In this document: piece by piece, positions 56,159-64,000 of the stretch
Numbering within the stretch: the first letter of the stretch is position 1
How the letters are laid out: each line of letters starts with the position of its first letter
NCBI GenBank assembly: GCA_963823675.1
Contig: CAWGMT010000009.1
Span: forward strand, 744,001 to 808,000
Length of the DNA: 64,000 nucleotides
Direction: 5' to 3'
DNA from: CAWGMT01 sp963823675
Lineage (GTDB): Bacteria > Planctomycetota > Planctomycetia > Isosphaerales > Isosphaeraceae
Translations under genes and position numbers: made by a program
Notes under the pieces: generated by a model
Told to the model about the DNA's origin: nothing
The model's input: only the letters and a program-made list of their open reading frames with translations
The model's database searches: none

Positions 56159-56291
56159 TCGATGCCCCGATTGGTTCGAGCTGATGGCGTTCCAGGAGTG
56201 CTCAACAATCCGCTAATGAGCAATCGGTGATTCCTTACGGTACAATAGAAAACGACCTGTCCACAAACCGAAGCTTACCGGAGCCTTTCCC

Positions 56292-56561
56292 ATGCCCGAT
56301 CTGGTCCTGGAGAACGTGCCGCAGGAGCTGTACGACGACCTGCGGGAGGCGGCGGAAACCCATCAACGCTCGATGGCCGAGGAGGTGCTGGCACGATTGA
56401 GGCCGACGAGCCCTCACCTGCCCGATGAGCCTTTCGTGACAGCAGAAATCTCTGCCCCCTGCACCATCCCCCTACCCGGAACGGGGAAGCCGGTCAAGAC
56501 GCGGCGGGGGGGGGGACAGCACCTCCCCGATCCCCCCTGGATCACGTCCGGGGACCGATGA
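56292..56561 (+). CDS. Ribbon-helix-helix antitoxin-like protein (FitA type)
   Basis: An 89-residue protein. MPDLVLENVPQELYDDLREA followed by HQRSMAEEVLARLRP is a FitA/Arc-type RHH DNA-binding domain. The rest (about 45-89) is Pro/Gly-rich and unassigned; it includes a run of ten G bases at about 56507. The next gene starts three bases after the stop, but it is not the PIN toxin normally paired with FitA. Confidence 0.7.
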   Translation: MPDLVLENVPQELYDDLREAAETHQRSMAEEVLARLRPTSPHLPDEPFVTAEISAPCTIPLPGTGKPVKTRRGGGQHLPDPPWITSGDR

Positions 56562-56564
56562 GCC

Positions 56565-57068
56565 ATGTACGAACAACCAGACCCCACCGACCTTTCCCAG
56601 GGCGACATTCTCGACGATTGTCCCATCCTGATTTGGAAACTGGCACCGCCGCCGCTCGACCTGGACGTCCCCCCGGTCGTGCGGGTCATCCGGGTAGTCG
56701 TACTGACCCAGGCCTGCGACCTGGCCCAGGACAAGACGACGCGCGTGGTCGTTGCCCCGGTCCATGAGGCGGCGGAGCTGGTCGCGAGGAGCATTCTCAA
56801 AGCCGGCGCCATCCGCGACCAAGTCCGCCGTGGGCAAGTGTTCGGCTGGTATTTCCTGCCCGCCGCGTCCGCGCCGATCAACCTGGCTGAATCGATCGTG
56901 GACCTGCGTGAGCTGCATACGATCGAGCGGCACACTCTGGAGTATCTCGTCAGCGCCGGCAAGCGTGTTTGCCGCATTCGGACCCCTTGGCGCGAACACC
57001 TGGCCCAACATTTCGGCACCACATACACGCGGATTGCCTTGCCCGAACCGTACGTCACGCAGCCGTGA
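56565..57068 (+). CDS. Hypothetical protein, partner of the RHH gene
   Basis: A 167-residue protein beginning MYEQPDPTDLSQGDILDDC. It has two beta-strand blocks (VVRVIRVVVLTQACDLAQDK, RVVVAPVHEAAELVA) and LYLP-like segments FGWYFLPAASAPINLAESIV, ELHTIERHTLEYLVSAGKRV. The LTQACDL motif recurs in phage- and island-borne proteins of unknown role. With only a three-base gap from the RHH gene, the two are one operon and may form an uncharacterised toxin-antitoxin-like pair. Confidence 0.6.
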   Translation: MYEQPDPTDLSQGDILDDCPILIWKLAPPPLDLDVPPVVRVIRVVVLTQACDLAQDKTTRVVVAPVHEAAELVARSILKAGAIRDQVRRGQVFGWYFLPAASAPINLAESIVDLRELHTIERHTLEYLVSAGKRVCRIRTPWREHLAQHFGTTYTRIALPEPYVTQP

Positions 57069-57163
57069 CGGCCCGGGCGGCCTGGCTGGGACGTTGAGAA
57101 TCTGGGCTTGCAGCCCGTTCTCGTTCCCTCGAGTTTCCTGGCGCGCTTTCCCCCCCTTGGTAA

Positions 57164-58522
57164 TCACCGCGGCACTTCGGTCTTGAGCCAGGCGCTCAGG
57201 GCGGTTTTCAACTGCCCGGTCAGGTCGGGATACTGGGCCGAAAGATCGCGCCGCTCGGCCGGGTCGTTCACCACGTCGTAAAGCTCGGGCATGCCGCCTC
57301 CGGTCACGACCAGCTTCATCCGGCCCCGCAGCGCGGCCAGTTGCGATCCGCCCTCGCTGCGCCACTCCCAGAACAAGGTCCGATCGGGCGGTTGCGCCCG
57401 GCCGGTCCAGACCGGCAGGAGGTTGATGCCGTCCACATGCCATGCCGGATCGACGCGCCCGCCCGCGGCGGCAACCAGGGTCGGCATCAGGTCCGTGAGA
57501 TGCACGACCTCTTGGCCGGTGATCCCGCCGGGGATCGTTCCCGGCCAGCAAACCAGGCCCGGGACCCGGATCCCCCCCTCCCACAGCGTTCGCTTCTGTC
57601 CCCGGAACGGGCGGTTACTGTCAAGCGCGGCACTCGTCCCCTGGTTGCCTTTCTCGAACGTTGCTCCTTGATCGGACGTAAATATGATCAGGGTGTCCTG
57701 AGTCAAGCCCTGGCGGTCCAGCGTGGCGATGAGCCGCCCGATATTGCGGTCGAGCCGGGTCGCCATCGCCGCGTAAGCCGCGTCGAGCGGCATGGTGGGA
57801 TCGGCCTCCGCAAGCCGGCCTTTGTGCAATGCCACTTCATCGGCCGGCGCGGCAATGGCGAAATGGGTGGCCACATAGGCCAGATACATGAAGAAAGGCC
57901 GCCCCGAGTCTCGGCCCACATATTCGACAGCGCGATCCGTGATCAGGTCATCGATGTAGCCGGAGACCGCAACCCGCTCCCGGCCGCTTGCCAGGTAGGC
58001 GGGAAACTTCTCCCATGCTTGAACCGCGTCGGAGTAACCGGCAAAGGCGTCAAAGCCTTGATCCATCGGGTGGACCGGATGCGTCCAGCCAGCCCGAGGC
58101 TTGCCGGCGTGCCACTTGCCGAAAAGCGCGGTCCTGTATCCCAGGCGCTTGAGCGCTTCGGCGATCGTCACCTCCGACGACGGCAGATCCTCGTCGTTCC
58201 GGCAGACTCCCGAGTGGATGGTGAATTTCCCGGTCAGGAACGCCGCCCGGCTGGGGGCGCAGACCACTGCCGCCGTATAACACCGCGCCAGCCGTCTGCC
58301 TCGCTTTGCCAGCATATCGATGTTCGGTGTCGTCCACTCGGTGCGCCCGTTGAAGCTCACGTCGCCATAGCCCAGATCGTCGGCCACGATCAGCACGATA
58401 TTCGGCGGGCGCTGATCGCCGCCGGGATGGGCGGCTCCGGCTCCCGTTGACCAGACCGAAGTGACGCCGATCGCCGCGATCCAGCAAAGAATCAGCCTTT
58501 TCGGCACCAGCAGCTCCCTCAT
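57164..58522 (-). CDS. Exported type I sulfatase
   Basis: About 452 residues. The start at 58522 (MRELLVPKRLILCWIAAIG) has aaggagg upstream and a signal peptide ending near GAGAAHP. The sulfatase fold has IVLIVADDLGYGD (Asp pair for Ca), CAPSRAAFLTGK with the Cys to be turned into formylglycine, HWHA-like ALFGKWHAGKPRAG, TLIIFTSDQGATFEKGNQG and RGQKRTLWEGGIRVPGLVCW. It cleaves sulfate esters, probably from algal polysaccharides. A true formylglycine-generating enzyme must be encoded elsewhere. Confidence 0.93.
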   Translation of the reverse strand: MRELLVPKRLILCWIAAIGVTSVWSTGAGAAHPGGDQRPPNIVLIVADDLGYGDVSFNGRTEWTTPNIDMLAKRGRRLARCYTAAVVCAPSRAAFLTGKFTIHSGVCRNDEDLPSSEVTIAEALKRLGYRTALFGKWHAGKPRAGWTHPVHPMDQGFDAFAGYSDAVQAWEKFPAYLASGRERVAVSGYIDDLITDRAVEYVGRDSGRPFFMYLAYVATHFAIAAPADEVALHKGRLAEADPTMPLDAAYAAMATRLDRNIGRLIATLDRQGLTQDTLIIFTSDQGATFEKGNQGTSAALDSNRPFRGQKRTLWEGGIRVPGLVCWPGTIPGGITGQEVVHLTDLMPTLVAAAGGRVDPAWHVDGINLLPVWTGRAQPPDRTLFWEWRSEGGSQLAALRGRMKLVVTGGGMPELYDVVNDPAERRDLSAQYPDLTGQLKTALSAWLKTEVPR

Positions 58523-58993
58523 AAACCCTCCTTCGGGCAACCCACCTCGTTTATTGCCCCAGGCTTTGTGCTCCGTGCACCCAACACCCACACAACCCAT
58601 AAATCTCAGACTCTCCGCACGGCGCAGCCATCACTCAGCATGCACACCATCCATAAGCCTCATAATCCTAATAACCCTCAGACTAGGCTTATCCAGTCAG
58701 ACCATTCAATCAAATTTTCCATCCCAGACCCCTTGGTTATTGTTTTCGATGGAAACTTAGGTATATTCATCCCGAATAGTAAGACTGGGAATGATCGTAT
58801 GACTGGATAAAGCAGATTGATTGCATGATATTTTCTGGGAGTACAAGTACTTCCGGAACCGAAATCAGGAAGATCGCCAGGGCACGGACATTTTACAGTT
58901 TTTTCGCCGCGGCGCCCGCGGTGCAGATTCCACGTTGATCCGCATTTGACGAACCGATCGCTCAGACTTTCGACTCCCCAGGAGAAATGATTC
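58523..58993. other. Intergenic region between divergent sulfatase and surface-protein genes
   Basis: A 470-bp AT-richer stretch (58560-58870) with no supported gene. It must contain the promoters for both divergent genes. tttaca-like and tataa-like words are present but none forms a clear pair with 17-bp spacing. Confidence 0.4.
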
Positions 58994-61900
58994 ATGGTCG
59001 CTAATACGAGTTTTTCCGCGGCGGCAGACGTGCGACGCGCAAAGTCCAAGCTTGGCACGAAAGCGCGGAAGAGGCAGCGCCAGATGGCGCTCGAATCGCT
59101 GGAGAGCCGTGTCGTCTTGTCCTACACATTCAGCTACGCTGGCGGTGTCGCCACGGCGTTGGGCAGCAACGGCGCGGTAGACCACCTGATCCTCGAGCCG
59201 CTCGGCGGCTTTTTGCTCCACAGCGTCAACGGCGGCGCCTTCAGCGGCAGTTGGGGCGGGAATCCGGTTCCGCTCAGCCCGACGTTGCTGGTCAATGTCA
59301 CCCTCTCCACCGGTGACGGCTCGTCAATCACGCTCGGTACGCCGACCGGTCCCGCCAGCACCTTCGGCAGCGCGACCTTGAACGTCGTGGCACCGGGCAA
59401 CACCACCGACACGACGACCATCGACGACAGCCACGGCACGACGCTCGCCAGCGGGGCCCATCCCTATTCGATCGATACCCAACCCGGATTTATCAGCGGG
59501 CCGGGATTCAACTACGATCAAAGCGCCAGTCACACCTTTACAGGAGGGGTCTTCCTCCTGGGCTCGCCGGTCAACGGCGACATCTACAACGTCTTGTCAA
59601 CGTGCTGCCACGTCACCCCGGGCGACGAGCCCGTGACGATCGAGACCGCCGCCGGGACGACCAGCACGGTCAACGTCGGCAACGGTGGAACGCTCAGCAA
59701 CATTTCTAGCCCGCTGGCGATCCTTGACCCCGGCGACGGCACCACGATCAACATCAACGATGCTTCCGACACGACTCACGCGACGGCCACGCTCGATAAC
59801 CTGTCGGGTAATCCCAGCGCGCCTTATGAGGTAGTCGGCCTCTCGCCTTTTCCCATCGACTACGGCGCCGGCGTGACGGCCCTGAACATCTTTGGCGGCA
59901 CCTCTGGCGGCGGCACAGCGGGTGTCACCTACAACATCGAAAACACTCAGGCCGGCACCACGACGAGGATCAAAGGCGGACCCGAGACGAACACCTACAA
60001 TCTCAGCAGCGTGAGCGAGACCGGCGGCCTGGATAACTTGCCCGGCCCGGTGGTAATCGGGGGCGGGGGCGCAGGGGACGCCGTCACCCTGTGGGACTAT
60101 GACAACGGCGCCGATTACAACTACACGGTCACCGGCACCACGGTCACCGATACCGGCCTTTTCGGTGGCTTGCTCTATGGAGGCCTCGGGGCCGGCGGAG
60201 CCCTCACCCTGTACGGAAGCAATGGCAGCAACGTGATCAACGTCAACGCCACGGCCAACGGCATCACGACCACCGTCTACGGTGACCAAGGGGTCGATAC
60301 CATCGACGTCAACGGTACCGGCACCGGCAGCACTCTCTATGTCTACACTGGCGATTTCACCGACCAAGCCAGCACAGTCAACGTACTCGGCAATAGCGAA
60401 TCGGTTTTTATCAAGATCTTTGGCCTCTCCCCGGCCATCACCACGGTCAACATCGGCTCGACGGGCGGCCCGGGGTCGATGGCAGGCATCCAGGGACCGA
60501 TCACGGTCATCAATGATGGTGCTGGTTACTCCCTTGCGGCATTGAACTTCCACGACGAGAACGACGCCACCGGCCAGACCTGGACGCTCCGCAACGCTGA
60601 CGGTACCGACACGGGCTCGGTCGCGGTGACCGGCAGCAGCACCACGACCTACGCTCCGGCCGATCTTTCCTCCTTGACCATCAACGGCGGCTCCGGCGGC
60701 AACACGTTCGACGTGCACAACACGTCGTCATTCTACACCACAACCCTGAATACGGGCACCGGCAACGACGCGGTCAATGTGTTCGGGGCAAGCTTCTTCG
60801 CACCGAATGGCACCCTGGATATCAACGGTCAGGACGGAGTGGACACCGTCACCTTGGGCGGCAGCACCGTTGCCGCCGCGCCGGGCATGCAGGCCTTGAT
60901 GGGCACCATCAACGTCGCCAACGCCCTCGGTCTTACGAACCTGGTCTTGGACGACTCCGAAGACCCCGCCGGCCAGACCGCCTTGTTGTTCGACGACGGA
61001 GTCAACGGCCAGGTCACCGGCCTGGCGCCCGCCACGATCAACTACAGCGACGGCGACGGCGGCGTCGCCAGTTTGACCGTATACGGCGGCTCGGGCGGCA
61101 ACACGTTCACCATCGACGGCACCCTCAATAACCCGGGCTATATACCCGCCCCCACCGACCTCTTTACCGGCACCGGCGACAATACGGTCAACGTCTGGGC
61201 GACCTATGTCAACGGACCGCTCAACATCTATGGCGAGGGCGGCCAGGATGCCGTCTATGTCGGCTACTTTGGCAGCCTCACCGATATCCTGGGCCCGATT
61301 TTCGTCGACAACATCTTCTCGCCGCCAGGATTCACTGACCTGACGGTCGATTCCTCGACCGACGACGTCAGCCACGACTTCACCCTCTATAGCACCGCAC
61401 CAAACAGCATCCTGACCGGACTTGCCCCGGCCGACATCACCTACGTGACGGCCGCCCTGAGCTCGCTGACCATCAATACCAGCGACTACGGCTTCCAGGT
61501 GATGAACATCGACATGAGCGGCGGCAACCCCATCCCGGTTCCCGACACCCCGGGCCTGACCTGGAACGCCAGCCCCGATGGGACCGGCGGGTTCGATACT
61601 CACGCCCTGAACATCTTCGGCGAGCTCCCCACCGGCCCGTTCGCCAACGAAACCCACAATGCCAATGATCAATCGGTCTTCCCCCAGGTCGGCCAGTACG
61701 GCTCGATCTTCTTCGACGACGGCCAGGGTCTGCCCTCGAGCCTCACCAGCCTCTGGTACACCGGCCTCTCGCCGATCACCGACTCGACCCCGGCGCTCAA
61801 CTACACCTTCAACGACGACGGCTATCCCGACCAGTCCTTCAGCGCCGCCGACAGTCCGGTGAATCCCGGCTTCATCGAATTTGCCAGCACGCCCACCCCG

Positions 61901-64000
61901 CCCGCGCCCGCCAACTTCGAGACCACCGATATCGCCAACAAGGGCAACGTCACGTTCAACACGCCGCCCTTGATTCCCGGCTTCCCCGGCAACGGCGTCA
62001 ACGGCACGGTCAACATCGCCGACGACTACCCCTGGCTATCCACCCTCACCTTCAACACCCCCACCGGCGGGACCGATAACGTCTCGTTCGTCAACACCCC
62101 GCCTGGAGTCGTCACCACCTACAACGACGGCGCCGGCCCGGCCGTGACCAACGTCGACGGCCTGGGCGTCCCGCCGGACCCCATTCCCGGGCTCGTCTAC
62201 TCGCTCTCTCTCTTCGGCGGCCCCGGCGACAACACGCTGAATTACGATGCCGGCGGGGAAATCCCGACCATCACGGCCGGCCCGGATACCGCTGCCGGCG
62301 AAGTGCTCATCACCATCCCTGGCCAGGGCACGGTTGATGCGTTCAATTACACCCAGATCAACATCACCGACGTCGGACCGCTGGTGATCACCCCCGGCCC
62401 CGCGGCGACCATCAACACCGTCGAGGGCTTCCAGAACGTCAACGCCATCGTGAGCACCTTCACGGTCCCGCTGCCGACGATCATCACCGCGCCGCCGCCT
62501 CCGGTAGGAGGGGACCCTCCTCCCAACCCGCGCGGCTTGCCCGCCAGCGACTTTACCGCCTCGCTCGACTGGGGCGATCCCTTCCCCGACCATGACGCCG
62601 GCACGATCACCCAGGACGCGCACGACCCCAGCATCTATTACGTCACCGGCACGCACACCTTCACCGAGGACGGGACGTACACCGTCACCAGCCGTATCGT
62701 CTTCTCGGGCGCCACGATCTCCGGATCGGTCAATGGCATCCCGGTGACCGTCACCTTCCCGGCCTCGACCGCCTCGACCCCCCTCAATCCGGCTACCGCC
62801 AATGTGACCCAGGGCCCGCTGGTCGTCTCGGCCTTCCCCATCGTCGGCACCGAGGGGATCCCCATCCCCGCCGGCCCGATCGCCACCTTCATCGACGCCG
62901 GCGGCGTCGATCCCATGCTCGCCTACTCGGCCACGATCACCGTGACCGACTCGGCCGGCACGGTCGTGTTCACGGGCCCGGCCGCCAGCATCACCCAGAA
63001 CGGCGACGCGGCCCAGTTCACGGTCAACGCCCCCGCCTTCACCTTGCCTGAAGAGGGCACCTACCAGGTCGTGGTCGCCGTCACCGACAGCGGCGGCGCC
63101 ACCCCGATCACCGTCAACGGCGCCTCGCTGGCCGTCATCGCCGACGCTCCGCTCACTGCCGGCACCGGAGTGACGCAGAACGTCGGCACCGGCGTCGTGC
63201 TCAGCTATGGCCTCAGCGTCGGTACCTTCACCGACGCCAATCTCGCCGCGACAACCGGTGACTTCGTTGCCACCATCGACTGGGGCGACGGCTCGCCCAA
63301 CAGCATCGGCTTGGTCAGCAACCTCGGCGAGCCGGCCGGTACCTTTGTCGTCTACGGCATGCACACCTACGCCAAGTTCGGTTCCTACTTCGTCACCACC
63401 AACATCCTCGACGAAGGCGGCGCGACGACCACTCTCTATGCCACCTTCAACGTCGCCGACCCGCCGATCACCGGTGTCAGCCACAACTTCACCTCGGTCG
63501 AGGGTCAAAGCAGCGGCTCGGTCCTCCTGGCGACGATCACCGACCCCAACACCCTGGCCACGGCCGCCGACATCACGGCGGTTTTGACAGCCTGGGGCGA
63601 CGGGACGCCGCCGGTTGGCTCGCCCGTGCCGTTGACCGTAACCGAGGTGAGCAGCACGGTCGGCAACACGGTCTTCGACATCTTCGGCAGCCACAACTAC
63701 CACGAGGAGGGGACATTCACCTTCTCGCTGACGGTCAGCACCCTCGACCCCACCAACCTGCCCATCACCCTCACCGGCACAGCCACCGTCGCCGATGCCC
63801 CGCTCACCGGCTCCAGCGGCACCGAGCTGACCGGAGTGGAGGGAGCCACGACGGGCTCGGTCCTGGTCGGGACATTCACCGACGCCAACCCCTTCGGGCT
63901 GACAACCGACTTCACCGTCTCCATCAAGTGGGGCGACGGCACGACGTCGGCCGGAACCGTCAGTCAGCCCGGCGGCATCGGCACGGTGTTCCTCGTGGAC
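58994..64000 (+). CDS. Giant secreted surface protein with PKD-like repeats (runs off the right edge)
   Basis: Open from ATG 58994 to the window end, 1669 residues with no stop. It starts with a basic stretch and RQMALESLESRVVLSYTF, the LEPLESR-type N-terminal motif common in very large planctomycete proteins. The next 1150 residues are Gly/Asn/Thr/Asp-rich beta repeats (VNVGNGGTLSNISSP, VYGDQGVDTIDVNGTG), like right-handed parallel beta or calcium-binding folds. From about 1180 there are repeated domains with DWGDPFPDHDAGTI, ATIDWGDGSPNSI and SIKWGDGTTSAGTV, each following VADAPLT...GT/EG...FTDAN. These are PKD/Calx-beta-like units of adhesive surface proteins. Confidence 0.85.
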   Translation, partial: MVANTSFSAAADVRRAKSKLGTKARKRQRQMALESLESRVVLSYTFSYAGGVATALGSNGAVDHLILEPLGGFLLHSVNGGAFSGSWGGNPVPLSPTLLVNVTLSTGDGSSITLGTPTGPASTFGSATLNVVAPGNTTDTTTIDDSHGTTLASGAHPYSIDTQPGFISGPGFNYDQSASHTFTGGVFLLGSPVNGDIYNVLSTCCHVTPGDEPVTIETAAGTTSTVNVGNGGTLSNISSPLAILDPGDGTTININDASDTTHATATLDNLSGNPSAPYEVVGLSPFPIDYGAGVTALNIFGGTSGGGTAGVTYNIENTQAGTTTRIKGGPETNTYNLSSVSETGGLDNLPGPVVIGGGGAGDAVTLWDYDNGADYNYTVTGTTVTDTGLFGGLLYGGLGAGGALTLYGSNGSNVINVNATANGITTTVYGDQGVDTIDVNGTGTGSTLYVYTGDFTDQASTVNVLGNSESVFIKIFGLSPAITTVNIGSTGGPGSMAGIQGPITVINDGAGYSLAALNFHDENDATGQTWTLRNADGTDTGSVAVTGSSTTTYAPADLSSLTINGGSGGNTFDVHNTSSFYTTTLNTGTGNDAVNVFGASFFAPNGTLDINGQDGVDTVTLGGSTVAAAPGMQALMGTINVANALGLTNLVLDDSEDPAGQTALLFDDGVNGQVTGLAPATINYSDGDGGVASLTVYGGSGGNTFTIDGTLNNPGYIPAPTDLFTGTGDNTVNVWATYVNGPLNIYGEGGQDAVYVGYFGSLTDILGPIFVDNIFSPPGFTDLTVDSSTDDVSHDFTLYSTAPNSILTGLAPADITYVTAALSSLTINTSDYGFQVMNIDMSGGNPIPVPDTPGLTWNASPDGTGGFDTHALNIFGELPTGPFANETHNANDQSVFPQVGQYGSIFFDDGQGLPSSLTSLWYTGLSPITDSTPALNYTFNDDGYPDQSFSAADSPVNPGFIEFASTPTPPAPANFETTDIANKGNVTFNTPPLIPGFPGNGVNGTVNIADDYPWLSTLTFNTPTGGTDNVSFVNTPPGVVTTYNDGAGPAVTNVDGLGVPPDPIPGLVYSLSLFGGPGDNTLNYDAGGEIPTITAGPDTAAGEVLITIPGQGTVDAFNYTQINITDVGPLVITPGPAATINTVEGFQNVNAIVSTFTVPLPTIITAPPPPVGGDPPPNPRGLPASDFTASLDWGDPFPDHDAGTITQDAHDPSIYYVTGTHTFTEDGTYTVTSRIVFSGATISGSVNGIPVTVTFPASTASTPLNPATANVTQGPLVVSAFPIVGTEGIPIPAGPIATFIDAGGVDPMLAYSATITVTDSAGTVVFTGPAASITQNGDAAQFTVNAPAFTLPEEGTYQVVVAVTDSGGATPITVNGASLAVIADAPLTAGTGVTQNVGTGVVLSYGLSVGTFTDANLAATTGDFVATIDWGDGSPNSIGLVSNLGEPAGTFVVYGMHTYAKFGSYFVTTNILDEGGATTTLYATFNVADPPITGVSHNFTSVEGQSSGSVLLATITDPNTLATAADITAVLTAWGDGTPPVGSPVPLTVTEVSSTVGNTVFDIFGSHNYHEEGTFTFSLTVSTLDPTNLPITLTGTATVADAPLTGSSGTELTGVEGATTGSVLVGTFTDANPFGLTTDFTVSIKWGDGTTSAGTVSQPGGIGTVFLVD

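Noticed and set aside
62036..63703. A 555-codon open frame on the minus strand, Gly/Asp/Arg-rich, and similar long minus frames at 59597-61672
   Set aside because: They lie opposite the giant surface protein, and their composition is what the complement of Gly/Thr/Val/Asp codons produces. The plus frame shows domain patterns, the minus frames do not.

Overview
The window looks like a chromosomal segment of a planctomycete, probably of the Isosphaeraceae/Gemmataceae type. The signs are high GC, very large Ser/Thr kinases fused to lectin, FGE-like and TPR domains, a type I sulfatase, a PEP-CTERM protein, a giant surface protein opening with an LESLESR motif, an MlaD/MlaE locus, and menaquinone genes of the futalosine type (mqnE, ubiA-like, ubiX, ubiD, menG) scattered over about 27 kb. 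This placement is inferred from protein families only.

Layout. 0-6.6 kb: a partial glycosyltransferase, a kinase/C-lectin/FGE-like fusion, a transposase scrap and a protein with tandem ExbD-like domains. 6.6-13.2 kb: an Rhs/YD-repeat gene split by a complete IS21-family element with a 7-bp target duplication, followed by a membrane protein and flanked by two imperfect direct copies of another small gene. 14.3-23.7 kb: housekeeping genes (TIM-barrel epimerase, GT39, menG-ubiX-SDR, UbiA) mixed with broken VOC, PadR and PEP-CTERM genes. 23.7-26.2 kb: a probable island with two tRNA 3'-end scraps, an IS remnant and a phospholipase D-like protein. 26.5-30.8 kb: mqnE, a Uma2 remnant, a methyltransferase and a phosphodiesterase. 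30.9-32.4 kb: an IS4-family element. 32.4-39.4 kb: Fur, a secreted protein, a GspE/PilB ATPase, FlgM and MlaD-MlaE-lipoprotein. 40-44.8 kb: a GYD protein, an inverted-repeat element, an MNT/HEPN pair, threonine aldolase and UbiD.

The most interesting locus is 44.9-56.2 kb. It holds a kinase-TPR protein whose DFG aspartate is Asn, two short double-glycine precursor peptides with proline-rich cores (one visible only after correcting a frameshift), a terminator, an NHLM-type HlyD adaptor, and one very long ABC protein joining a C39 peptidase exporter to a second ABC half. No lanthipeptide- or YcaO-type modifying enzyme is seen, so the product may be an unmodified proline-rich secreted peptide. 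An orphan ribbon-helix-helix protein, an unknown partner, a sulfatase and the start of a giant PKD-like surface protein complete the window.

Caution: at least a dozen otherwise well-preserved genes (menG, kinase, HlyD, ABC exporter, MlaE and others) carry one-base frameshifts. This pattern suggests sequencing or assembly indels as much as real decay, so such genes are described as one locus each.
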